Assembly (NCBI RefSeq): GCF_002795865.1
Contig: NZ_CP024920.1
Coordinates: 1,585,001 to 1,649,000 of the forward strand
Source of the DNA: Qipengyuania seohaensis
GTDB taxonomy: Bacteria; Pseudomonadota; Alphaproteobacteria; Sphingomonadales; Sphingomonadaceae
Direction: 5' to 3'
Length of the DNA stretch: 64,000 bases
The notes under the pieces are model-generated. The model did no database searches. It was not told the origin of the DNA and saw nothing but the letters and a program-made list of their open reading frames with translations. Position 1 is the stretch's first letter, and each line of letters starts with the position of its first letter. Made by a program: the position numbers and the translations under genes. Shown one piece after another: positions 52,173 through 59,485 of the stretch.

Positions 52173-54641
52173 GTGAGCGAGCAAGCGGTACCATCCCTGA
52201 TCGGCGACTGGTTCGACAGTCGCGGTTGGCGCATCCGCCGGCACCAGCTCGAGATGCTGGAGGCAAGCGACGCCTCGCGCCATGCCTTGCTCGTGGCCGA
52301 TACCGGCGCGGGCAAGACCCTGGCGGGCTTCCTTCCTACCCTTGCGGACTTCACGCAGGAGCGGCTTGATGGGAAAGCCCCGCCCGAAGGACTGCACACG
52401 CTATATGTGTCGCCGCTGAAGGCGCTGGCGCATGACGTCCAGCGCAACCTCCTCACCCCGATCGAGGAGATGGGCCTGCCGATCACGGTCGAGACGCGCA
52501 GCGGCGATACACCGTCGGACCGCAAGCGCCGCCAGCGGCAGAAACCGCCGCATGTCCTGCTGACCACACCGGAAAGCCTGTCGCTGCTGCTGTCATTCCC
52601 CGACAGCCTCGAATTGTTTTCCGGGCTAAAGCGCATTGTCATCGACGAGGTGCACGCCTTTGCAACCGGCAAGCGGGGCGATCTCCTGGCACTTGCCCTG
52701 TCGCGCCTGCAGGCGATTGCGCCGGACATGCAGCGCGCGGCCTTGTCGGCGACGGTTGCCAGTCCCGAAGCCTTCCGCGAGTGGCTCGCCCCGTGGGGCG
52801 ATCTCGACACGGTGGAACTGGTCGAGGGCGAGCAAGGCGCGCCGTCCGAAGTCGAGATACTGCTGCCCGACGAGGAGAGGGTTCCCTGGGGTGGTCATGC
52901 GGCGACCTGGGCCATTCCGCAATTATACGAGCGCATCAGTAAGAACCGTACGACGCTGGTATTCACGAACACGCGCTTTCTAGCGGAATACATCTTCCAG
53001 CACCTTTGGGACGTGAATGAAGAGAACCTGCCGATCGGCATCCACCATGGCTCTCTGAGCCGGGAGGCACGCCGCAAGGTTGAAGGCGCGATGGCGCGCG
53101 GCGAGCTGCGCGCTCTCGTGGCGACGGCAAGCCTCGACCTAGGCGTCGACTGGGGCGATATCGATCTTGTCGTCCAGATGGGCGCTCCGAAGGGATCGAG
53201 CCGCCTGTTGCAGCGCATCGGGCGCGCGAACCACAGGCTTGACCAGTCGAGCAGGGCGCTGCTCGTGCCGGGAAACCGGTTCGAGTTCCTTGAGGCCACG
53301 GCTGCGAAGGAGGCCGTCGACGAGGGGCGCCGCGATGGGGAGGATTTCCGTCCCGGCGGGCTCGACGTTCTTGCACAACACGTCATGGCCTGTGCGTGCG
53401 CTGCGCCGTTCGACGAGGCCGACCTCCTGGCGCAGGTCCGGTCGAGCCTTTCGTACGCCTGGGTAGACGAAGAGATCTGGCGGCGCGTCCTGACCTTCGT
53501 CGCGACCGGAGGGTATGCCCTCGAGGCCTATGACAAGTTCAAGCGCATCGTACGCGACGGCGACGGTGTATGGCGTTTGAGCCACCCCGAGCAGGCGCAG
53601 CGGCACCGGATGAATGCCGGAATCATCATCGACAGCGAGATGCTGGAAGTGAGGATCAATTCCGGGCGCGGGCGTGGTGGCCGCAGCCTTGGCAAGATCG
53701 AGGAGCGATTTGCGGCTTCGCTCAGCCCGGGAGACACTTTCGCGTTTGCGGGGATGAGCCTGGAGGTCGTCAAGCTGCAGGACATGGAGGTGCTCGTCAA
53801 GGCCGCCAAGGCGAGCGCGATGATCCCGAGCTATGGCGGGGCGCGAATGCCGCTGACCACACATCTGGCCGAGCGTGTGCGAGCAATGCTGGTCGACCGG
53901 GCGGGCTGGGCGCGGTTCCCGGACGATGTGCGCGAATGGCTGGAGGTGCAGGATTGGCGCTCGCAAATGCCGGGACCCGGCCAGTTGCTGGTCGAAAGCT
54001 TCCCCCACGCGAAGCGCCATTACAGCGTCTACTATACCTTCGAAGGCTGGAACGCGAACCAGAGCCTGGGCATGCTGATCACCCGCCGGATGGAGGATCG
54101 CGGCCTGATGCCGGGAGGGTTCGTTGCCAACGATTATTCCCTGGCGGTCTGGGGACTGAAGCCCGTGGAAGATCACGCTCCGCTCCTGTCACCGGACATC
54201 CTGCAGGACGAATTCATCGAGTGGGTGCAGAACTCGCACCTCCTGAGGCGTGCATTCCGCGAAGTGGCGGTTATTGGCGGCCTGGTAGAGCGGCAGCATC
54301 CCGGGAAGCGCAAGACAGGCAAGCAGGTCACGTTTTCGACCGACCTTATTTACGACGTACTCCGCAAATACGAACCCGACCACGTCTTGCTCGAAGCGGC
54401 ATGGGCCGATGCAAGGACGCGGATGACCGATGTGGGGCGATTGGGCAGCCTACTCGACCGGGCGGCGGAGGAGCTGGTCCACGTCGAACTCGATCGGGTC
54501 AGTCCGCTTGCCGTCCCGGTTATGGTGATGATCGGCCGGGAAGCGACGCCGCAAGGCTCGGTCGATGACGAATTGCTGCTCGAGGCGGAAAGCCTCGCCG
54601 GTGCTGCCATGCGCATCGACGAGATTCCTGAAAGCGATTGA
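52173..54641 (+). CDS. Lhr-type DEXH helicase (ligase-associated DNA damage response family)
   Basis: 822 residues, Lhr-core architecture: two RecA domains, winged helix and the Lhr C-terminal domain. Walker A ADTGAGKT (42-49), DEVH at 158-161, and late motifs VATASLDLGVDWGDIDLVVQ and RLLQRIGRANHR. Members of this length class are typically encoded near an ATP-dependent DNA ligase, a ligase-associated exonuclease and the nuclease PdeM, and are thought to act in DNA repair. None of those partners is in the window. GTG 52173 start. Convergent with exbD, 3 bases apart. Confidence 0.92.
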   Translation: MSEQAVPSLIGDWFDSRGWRIRRHQLEMLEASDASRHALLVADTGAGKTLAGFLPTLADFTQERLDGKAPPEGLHTLYVSPLKALAHDVQRNLLTPIEEMGLPITVETRSGDTPSDRKRRQRQKPPHVLLTTPESLSLLLSFPDSLELFSGLKRIVIDEVHAFATGKRGDLLALALSRLQAIAPDMQRAALSATVASPEAFREWLAPWGDLDTVELVEGEQGAPSEVEILLPDEERVPWGGHAATWAIPQLYERISKNRTTLVFTNTRFLAEYIFQHLWDVNEENLPIGIHHGSLSREARRKVEGAMARGELRALVATASLDLGVDWGDIDLVVQMGAPKGSSRLLQRIGRANHRLDQSSRALLVPGNRFEFLEATAAKEAVDEGRRDGEDFRPGGLDVLAQHVMACACAAPFDEADLLAQVRSSLSYAWVDEEIWRRVLTFVATGGYALEAYDKFKRIVRDGDGVWRLSHPEQAQRHRMNAGIIIDSEMLEVRINSGRGRGGRSLGKIEERFAASLSPGDTFAFAGMSLEVVKLQDMEVLVKAAKASAMIPSYGGARMPLTTHLAERVRAMLVDRAGWARFPDDVREWLEVQDWRSQMPGPGQLLVESFPHAKRHYSVYYTFEGWNANQSLGMLITRRMEDRGLMPGGFVANDYSLAVWGLKPVEDHAPLLSPDILQDEFIEWVQNSHLLRRAFREVAVIGGLVERQHPGKRKTGKQVTFSTDLIYDVLRKYEPDHVLLEAAWADARTRMTDVGRLGSLLDRAAEELVHVELDRVSPLAVPVMVMIGREATPQGSVDDELLLEAESLAGAAMRIDEIPESD

Positions 54642-54644
54642 GCG

Positions 54645-55076
54645 TTACTGCACGCGGTCGAAGGCGCGGTACCGGTCATTGCCGACGAATGCGAAATTCT
54701 CGACACCTGCATCCTTGATGAGGGCAATTGTTCTGGCGGAGGTCGCGTAGCTGGCCCTCCCATCCGGGTCGAACCGGACAACGGGCTGGCTTTCCATGTT
54801 CGCCACGCCTGCCAGCTGGTTGAGAAGACCCTGCCGATCCATCTCGGCGCCATTCCAGAACAGGCGGTCGGACGCGTCGATATGGACGACATTCGTCTCT
54901 TCGATCGGGTTGGACGGACTTCCGTTTGGCAGTGGAATTTGCAGTGCGTGCGTGGCGATCGGGATAGCGAGAATGAACATGATCAGCAGGACCAGCATCA
55001 CATCGATCAAAGGCGTGATGTTCAGATCGCTCATCGGGCGTCCGACATTCTGACGTGCTCTAGCGGGGTACGGCAT
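54645..55076 (-). CDS. exbD: ExbD/TolR-type biopolymer transport protein (third copy)
   Basis: 143 residues. Short cytoplasmic tail, one membrane helix with the essential Asp (SDLNITPLIDVMLVLLIMFIL), then a periplasmic domain ending FAFVGNDRYRAFD. It closely resembles the copy at 55220-55651 (same length, matching F-FVGN-RYR-F ending). Separated from it by a terminator and an operator-like dyad, so it probably has its own promoter. ATG 55076. With ExbB and TonB it would energise outer-membrane receptors. Confidence 0.92.
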   Translation of the reverse strand: MPYPARARQNVGRPMSDLNITPLIDVMLVLLIMFILAIPIATHALQIPLPNGSPSNPIEETNVVHIDASDRLFWNGAEMDRQGLLNQLAGVANMESQPVVRFDPDGRASYATSARTIALIKDAGVENFAFVGNDRYRAFDRVQ

Positions 55077-55103
55077 GACTTTCTCCCTCTCTTGAATGTA
55101 ACA

Positions 55104-55128
55104 GCATAACATCACACTAGAGTTATGC
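55104..55128 (-). promoter_or_regulatory. Operator-like dyad upstream of third exbD
   Basis: Perfect 7-base inverted repeat GCATAAC (55104-55110) and GTTATGC (55122-55128), 11 bases apart, between the upstream terminator and the exbD start. A weak -35-like TTGCAT overlaps its upstream arm. It looks like a repressor site; the regulator is unknown. Confidence 0.5.
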
Positions 55129-55169
55129 AATACAGGCTGGTCCGCGGGTGTGTCGATCGGGCTGGGCGC

Positions 55170-55199
55170 AAAAAAAGGGGCGGATCGCTCCGCCCCTTT
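55170..55199 (-). terminator. Rho-independent terminator after second exbD
   Basis: Minus-strand stem AAAGGGGCGGA/TCCGCCCCTTT with loop GCGA, running into seven T (55176-55170), 20 bases after the stop of the second exbD. It ends the tonB-exbB-exbD-exbD transcript. Confidence 0.93.
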
Positions 55200-55219
55200 C
55201 TCAACTTTCGTTTCGGCTT

Positions 55220-55651
55220 TTACTTGCTGAAACTGCGGTACCGTTCGTTGCCCACAAAGCCGAACTTGGTCACACCGCTCGCCTTGATGATCTGGAGCAC
55301 GCGGGCCGAAGCTTCGTAGCTGGCAGTCGCTTCCGGCTCGAACTGAAGTTCGGGTTCCGGATTGATCGTCAGCGACTGTGCCAGCAGGTTGACGAGATCG
55401 CCTTCCTGGATGACTTCGCCGTTCCACAGCAGTTCGTCCTGCGGCGTGATGACCAGCTTGTTCTTGTCCGGCTCCACCGTCACGGGAGGCGGATTCGGGT
55501 TAGGTTGCGGAAGGTCGATATCGACCGAGTGGGTCGCTACCGGGATCGTGATGATGAACATGATGAGGAGGACGAGCAGGACGTCGATCAACGGCGTCAT
55601 GTTCATTTCCATCATCGGGGCGCCATCATCCTTGCCGCCTGACATTGCCAT
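55220..55651 (-). CDS. exbD: ExbD/TolR-type biopolymer transport protein (second copy)
   Basis: 143 residues. Membrane helix with Asp (MNMTPLIDVLLVLLIMFIITI), then PQPNPNPPPVTVEPDKNKLVI linker and a periplasmic domain ending FGFVGNERYRSFSK. ATG 55651 or 55645. It follows the first exbD copy by 36 bases and is closed by a strong terminator. Part of the proton-driven motor that powers TonB. Confidence 0.94.
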   Translation of the reverse strand: MAMSGGKDDGAPMMEMNMTPLIDVLLVLLIMFIITIPVATHSVDIDLPQPNPNPPPVTVEPDKNKLVITPQDELLWNGEVIQEGDLVNLLAQSLTINPEPELQFEPEATASYEASARVLQIIKASGVTKFGFVGNERYRSFSK

Positions 55652-55687
55652 GAGGGTATCTCCCTAGAAATTCTGGCTCGAAGCCGA

Positions 55688-56218
55688 TCAGCCGTTCGGA
55701 TCGACCGGGTTCGAGATGAAGCCGACAGTCGGATAACCGGCCGCCTGCACGTTGTAGATCGCCCCCGCGACACACGACCACGGTGCGTTCACGTCACCGC
55801 GGATGTGGACCTGCGGAATTGCTTCGGGGTCTTCCATGATCGCTTCGGGCCCGCCGTAGCGCTGAACGATCTGGTCCAGTCGCTCGAAGGCTTGGTCATA
55901 GAGTTCTTCCGAAGAAACCGGAGTGGTGTTGTTGAAATACACCCGGCATTCGCCGTTGCGCGATGCGCCCTCGAAACCAGGTTCACCAGCAGCACGGCCC
56001 GATTCGTCGGTGGTGCTGACCGTAAGGAGAAGGTTCTCGACCTTGTCCTTGGATTCCAGGGACTCGAAGATCGGGATCTCGAGCTTCTCGATCGTCTGGA
56101 TCGCGACCGGGACCGCGATGAGGAAGATGATCAGAAGCACCAGCATCACGTCCACGAGGGGGGTGGTGTTGATGTCCGACATGGGCGTTTCTGCGCCGCC
56201 GCCTACCTGAACCGCCAT
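55688..56218 (-). CDS. exbD: ExbD-type protein, divergent Cys-containing copy
   Basis: 176 residues, longer than the other two copies. The membrane helix keeps the motif Asp (MSDINTTPLVDVMLVLLIIF), but the periplasmic domain has an insertion (ESGRAAGEPGFEGASRNGE) and two cysteines, in GECRVYF and WSCVAGAIYNVQAAG, that could form a disulphide. ATG 56218, separated from exbB by 75 bases that contain a stable hairpin. Probably a specialised ExbD in the same complex; exact role unknown. Confidence 0.9.
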   Translation of the reverse strand: MAVQVGGGAETPMSDINTTPLVDVMLVLLIIFLIAVPVAIQTIEKLEIPIFESLESKDKVENLLLTVSTTDESGRAAGEPGFEGASRNGECRVYFNNTTPVSSEELYDQAFERLDQIVQRYGGPEAIMEDPEAIPQVHIRGDVNAPWSCVAGAIYNVQAAGYPTVGFISNPVDPNG

Positions 56219-56261
56219 CTTGTGTCCTGTCCGTAGCTAAAAGAAATCAATGTGTCGGAGG

Positions 56262-56286
56262 AGGCGGAGGCCAGGGGCCCCCGCCT
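56262..56286 (-). promoter_or_regulatory. Stable hairpin between exbB and first exbD
   Basis: Minus-strand RNA can form an 11-base-pair stem, AGGCGGGGGCC / GGCCUCCGCCU with one G-U pair, and a three-base loop. It begins 7 bases after the exbB stop. There is no adjacent T tract, so it suits differential mRNA stability or partial attenuation rather than full termination. Confidence 0.6.
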
Positions 56287-56293
56287 ATCCGTC

Positions 56294-57082
56294 TTACTTC
56301 TTGACCGCGCCGGTCGCAGTGCCGGTTGCGGGCTTGGCAGCTACCTTGCCTGCCTGCTGGGTCGACGTCGCCGTCATCGCAGCCGGGCGGATCTTGCCGT
56401 CCGAGCTGATGTTGGCGAGCAGGTCGGTGGTGAAACCGCTCATCAGTTCGGCGATGCGACGGTTACGGCTCTGCAGCCAGTTGTAGGCGAACACGGCCGG
56501 AACAGCGACCAGGAGGCCGATGGCGGTCATGATCAGTGCTTCACCGACCGGGCCAGCGACCTTGTCGATCGAAGCCGAACCGGCTGCACCAATGTTGATC
56601 AGTGCGCGGTAGATACCGATAACCGTACCGAGCAGACCGACGAACGGTGCGGTTGCACCGACGGTCGCGAGGAACGGCAAGCCGCCTGCGAGCTTGGCGT
56701 TGATCGTCGCTTCCGAACGATCGAGCGAGCCGTGCAGCCAGTCATGCGCTTCCAGGCTGTCACCCATCTGGTGGTGGCTGTCGCGTGCCTTGACGGCGTC
56801 GTCGACGAGCTGGCGCCATGCACTGTTCTTGTCGAGCTTCTTCGCACCTTCGTCGAGCGTGTTGGAACGCCAGAACGAGGTCTTCACGCCCTTGTACTGG
56901 TTCATCACCTTCTGCTGTTCGAACAGCTTGGTGAAGAGAATGTAGAAGGAGCCGACCGACATGATGATCATGACGGAGAGAATGAACCAAGCGACGAAGC
57001 CGCCCTGTTCCATTGCTTCCCAGAAACCGAAGGAAGTCTGCGGAGCTGCATCGGCGGCAGCAGCAAGAAGTTCAAAGGTCAT
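56294..57082 (-). CDS. exbB: ExbB/TolQ/MotA-type proton channel
   Basis: 262 residues. Three membrane helices: near residue 30 (GGFVAWFILSVMIIMSVGSFYILF), near 150 (LPFLATVGATAPFVGLLGTVIGIY) and near 185 (ALIMTAIGLLVAVPAVFAYNWLQ), the last two being the MotA/TolQ/ExbB core that conducts protons with ExbD. The C-terminal 30 residues are Ala/Thr/Lys-rich. ATG 57082, 49 bases after tonB. Forms the ExbB-ExbD motor that energises TonB for uptake of iron chelates, B12 and similar. Confidence 0.96.
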   Translation of the reverse strand: MTFELLAAAADAAPQTSFGFWEAMEQGGFVAWFILSVMIIMSVGSFYILFTKLFEQQKVMNQYKGVKTSFWRSNTLDEGAKKLDKNSAWRQLVDDAVKARDSHHQMGDSLEAHDWLHGSLDRSEATINAKLAGGLPFLATVGATAPFVGLLGTVIGIYRALINIGAAGSASIDKVAGPVGEALIMTAIGLLVAVPAVFAYNWLQSRNRRIAELMSGFTTDLLANISSDGKIRPAAMTATSTQQAGKVAAKPATGTATGAVKK

Positions 57083-57131
57083 AGCGAGTAGTCCTCTCGA
57101 GAATTAGTTCCGCCTCAATGGCGGGAAAAGC

Positions 57132-57806
57132 TTAGTTGAGACGGTAAACAATCGTGGTCCGGTAGGTATCCGTGATCGGATCGCCTGCCGTATTGAGGGC
57201 CGGATCGAACCGCGCATAGCGGGTCATGCCATCGCAAGCAGCGGCATCCAGGTCGCTCGAACCACTGGAACTGGTGACAGTACAGCCAGCCACGCGGCCA
57301 TCGGTACCAACAGTCACACTCACGCCAACGTTACCCTCGACACCGTCGCGTTCTGCGCGGCGCGGATAGTTACGCTGGATCCGGCTGGCCCAGCTGCTCT
57401 GACCCTTGGGGCTTGCGCCACGAGCCTTGGAAGGCGCGGGGGGCGGTGCCGGCGGGGCGGGCGGAGCAGGCGGCGGGATCCGGACCGCGGGCGGTGCCGG
57501 CGGCGGAATATTCACCTGCGTTTGGAATTGCGGCGGGGCCGGCGCGATACTGATCGGCGGCTGCGGGGCCACCGGCGGCGGCGGTGCCGTCTCCGGGATG
57601 TCCTCCGGCGGGGGCGGAGGTTCGTCCTCAGGCTCCGGCGGCGGTGGCTCTTCCACGTCGATTGTGGTCACGCGTTCGACGACCGACTTCGCCACATCGA
57701 GGGCAAGTCCGGTAATCAGGGCGTAACCGAGTCCTATGTGGATGAGGGCAACGATGATGATCGCAACGATGCGATTGCCACTCATCTCTTGGTCAGCATA
57801 AGCCAT
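57132..57806 (-). CDS. tonB: TonB energy transducer
   Basis: 224 residues. N-terminal membrane anchor (RIVAIIIVALIHIGLGYALITGLAL), a long Pro/Glu-rich periplasmic spacer (about 40-125: EEPPPPEPEDEPPPPP and similar), and a C-terminal TonB domain (NYPRRAERDGVEGNVGVSVTVG ... VYRL) with two Cys. It couples the ExbB-ExbD motor to outer-membrane TonB-dependent receptors. First gene of the leftward cluster, with a 371-base region upstream. Confidence 0.96.
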   Translation of the reverse strand: MAYADQEMSGNRIVAIIIVALIHIGLGYALITGLALDVAKSVVERVTTIDVEEPPPPEPEDEPPPPPEDIPETAPPPPVAPQPPISIAPAPPQFQTQVNIPPPAPPAVRIPPPAPPAPPAPPPAPSKARGASPKGQSSWASRIQRNYPRRAERDGVEGNVGVSVTVGTDGRVAGCTVTSSSGSSDLDAAACDGMTRYARFDPALNTAGDPITDTYRTTIVYRLN

Positions 57807-58177
57807 TCGGTTGCATCACTCCATCGTGTCTGCCCGATTCGCACCGGGCCGTTTTTGGCGCCGTGGGGGAGGTTTTTCTGACCGCAGTCCCGACGCCGAA
57901 TTCCATACTGTGCAAGCAATATCCCTTGAGGGATAGAGCGCTGCGAACCAAGGGCTGTTCCCGAAAACTCCATAAATCAGGAGTTTCAGGCAATATTGTA
58001 TCATTCGCCCGGCTCAGGCCCATCCCTTAGCTGCGATGCTTTACAGGGGCAAACCCTTTTCCGGTTAAGGGGCAATTCACGGCTGCGGTGAAAGGAACCA
58101 TGGTTTCAGCAGAACGGTTGACCTACGACGGGGCCGTAACCTGGTGGCCGCAGCATACGAGAAGGCTTATTGCGCTC
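57807..58177. other. Intergenic region between tonB and a divergent secreted-protein gene
   Basis: 371 bases without a convincing gene. Two dyads stand out: TATCCC-TTGA-GGGATA (57920-57935) and AAACTCC-N8-GGAGTTT (57965-57986). They are candidate operators or leader hairpins for the tonB operon. I find no clear -35/-10 pair and no textbook Fur or Irr box. If the right-hand gene starts at ATG 58100, which has AAAGGA before it, the gap is 293 bases. Confidence 0.45.
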
Positions 58178-58999
58178 ATGTTTTCAAAGACTTTCTTCGC
58201 AATATCGGCGGCGTTGACACTGGCCGTCCCCACGATGGCACAGGAAAATGCGCCGCGCCTCACCTATGCCGATCTGGTCCAGCTTTCCGATGGAACTCCG
58301 CTCGTCATCAAAGCCGAAATCCGCAAGCAGGCGCAGGTTTCCTCCGAACGCGCGCCGGGACTCGCGCCCGGATTTGCGCGCCTTTATGTCGAAGCGCGCA
58401 CCGACTCGCTGATTGCCGGGACGGTCCCGGTGGGCGAGGCGCTGAAATATCTGGTCGATGTCCCGCTCGATGAGAGGGGCAAGGTTCCGAAGCTGAAAAA
58501 GCAGGAGGTAATTCTCTTTGCAAAGCCGGTGACGGGCCGTCCGGGAGAGATCCAGCTGGTCGGCGCCGACGCGCAACTGAGCTATTCGGTCGAGTTGGAA
58601 AACCGGCTGCGGCCGATACTTGCCGATCTCGTCTCTTCCGAGGCCCCGCCGAAGATTACCGGCGTGTCCGATGTCTTGGCCGTGGAAGGGACTCTTGTCG
58701 GCGAATCGGAAACCCAGCTTTTCCTCGATACTGAGAAGGACGGGCCGGTGTCCGTGACCATCGTTCGCCGCCCGGGACAGGCTCCGCGCTGGGGCGTGTC
58801 GTGGACGGAGATCGTCGATCAGGCCGCGCGCCCACCTCAGGCCGGAACGCTGGAGTGGTACCGCCTTGCCTGCGCCTTGCCGCAGGACCTGCCCGGTACG
58901 GCAAACCTCGCGCAGGACCGGCGGGCCCGCGATCTGGCGGCGCGCGATTATGCCTTCGTGATCGACCAGCTCGGCCCGTGCGAGCGCACAACCGACTGA
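58178..58999 (+). CDS. Secreted protein of unknown function
   Basis: 273 residues from ATG 58178, which gives a clean signal peptide (FFAISAALTLAVPTMAQ). An ATG at 58100 has a better ribosome site but would put about 26 residues before the signal. The mature part begins APRLTYADLVQLSDGTPLVIKAEIRKQAQVS and is mostly beta-like, with VILFAKPVTGRPGEIQLVGADAQ in the middle and one Cys pair late (LACALP, GPCERT). No family recognised. It is 69 bases before the thioesterase gene on the same strand. Confidence 0.7.
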   Translation: MFSKTFFAISAALTLAVPTMAQENAPRLTYADLVQLSDGTPLVIKAEIRKQAQVSSERAPGLAPGFARLYVEARTDSLIAGTVPVGEALKYLVDVPLDERGKVPKLKKQEVILFAKPVTGRPGEIQLVGADAQLSYSVELENRLRPILADLVSSEAPPKITGVSDVLAVEGTLVGESETQLFLDTEKDGPVSVTIVRRPGQAPRWGVSWTEIVDQAARPPQAGTLEWYRLACALPQDLPGTANLAQDRRARDLAARDYAFVIDQLGPCERTTD

Positions 59000-59068
59000 A
59001 CGACCGCTTAGGGCCAGCAAAGACAAACTGGTTCACGCGGGTGCACATGCTGCGCTAGGCGGTTCTCT

Positions 59069-59485
59069 ATGGATCCCTATCGTCATACATTCCGCGTGCG
59101 CTACGCGGAGGTCGACCCGCAGAGCGTCGTCTTCAATTCACGCTATCTCGAATACGCCGATGTCTTGGTGAGCGAGTTTTTCCGCGAAGCGCGAGAGCGC
59201 GGCATGCCAAGCGATGTCGAATTCCACGTGCGCCGGGCAGAAGTGGATTACCTTGCGCCAATTCGCCTCGAGGAACTGATCGAGGGCCGCCTCACGGTGG
59301 TCCGGATCGGCAATTCGAGTATGGAGACTCTCATCACCCTCCATGGCGCGAAAGAGGGCGATCTTCGCGCTGAAATCCGCTTGTACAATGTCCATGTCGA
59401 CCTCCCTAAGGGCCGACCGACGCCTGTGCCTGACACGGTGCGAACTGCCTTTGGCTTCCCGGCACGGGAGGGCGCCAATGTCTGA
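59069..59485 (+). CDS. YbgC-like acyl-CoA thioesterase (hotdog fold)
   Basis: 138 residues of the 4-hydroxybenzoyl-CoA thioesterase family. Active-site helix region FRVRYAEVDPQSVVFNSRYLEYADVLVSEFFRE; the Asp in YAEVDPQ is the usual catalytic residue. Family members hydrolyse short acyl-CoAs or acyl-ACP; the YbgC group is linked to the Tol-Pal envelope system, but no tol genes are here. Its 3' end overlaps hom by 8 bases, implying coupling with threonine/methionine synthesis without an obvious reason. Confidence 0.87.
   Translation: MDPYRHTFRVRYAEVDPQSVVFNSRYLEYADVLVSEFFREARERGMPSDVEFHVRRAEVDYLAPIRLEELIEGRLTVVRIGNSSMETLITLHGAKEGDLRAEIRLYNVHVDLPKGRPTPVPDTVRTAFGFPAREGANV

Noticed and set aside
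57406..57726. Gly-rich open frame opposite tonB
   Set aside because: It is the antisense image of the Pro-rich TonB spacer (Pro codons read back as Gly/Arg), not a gene.
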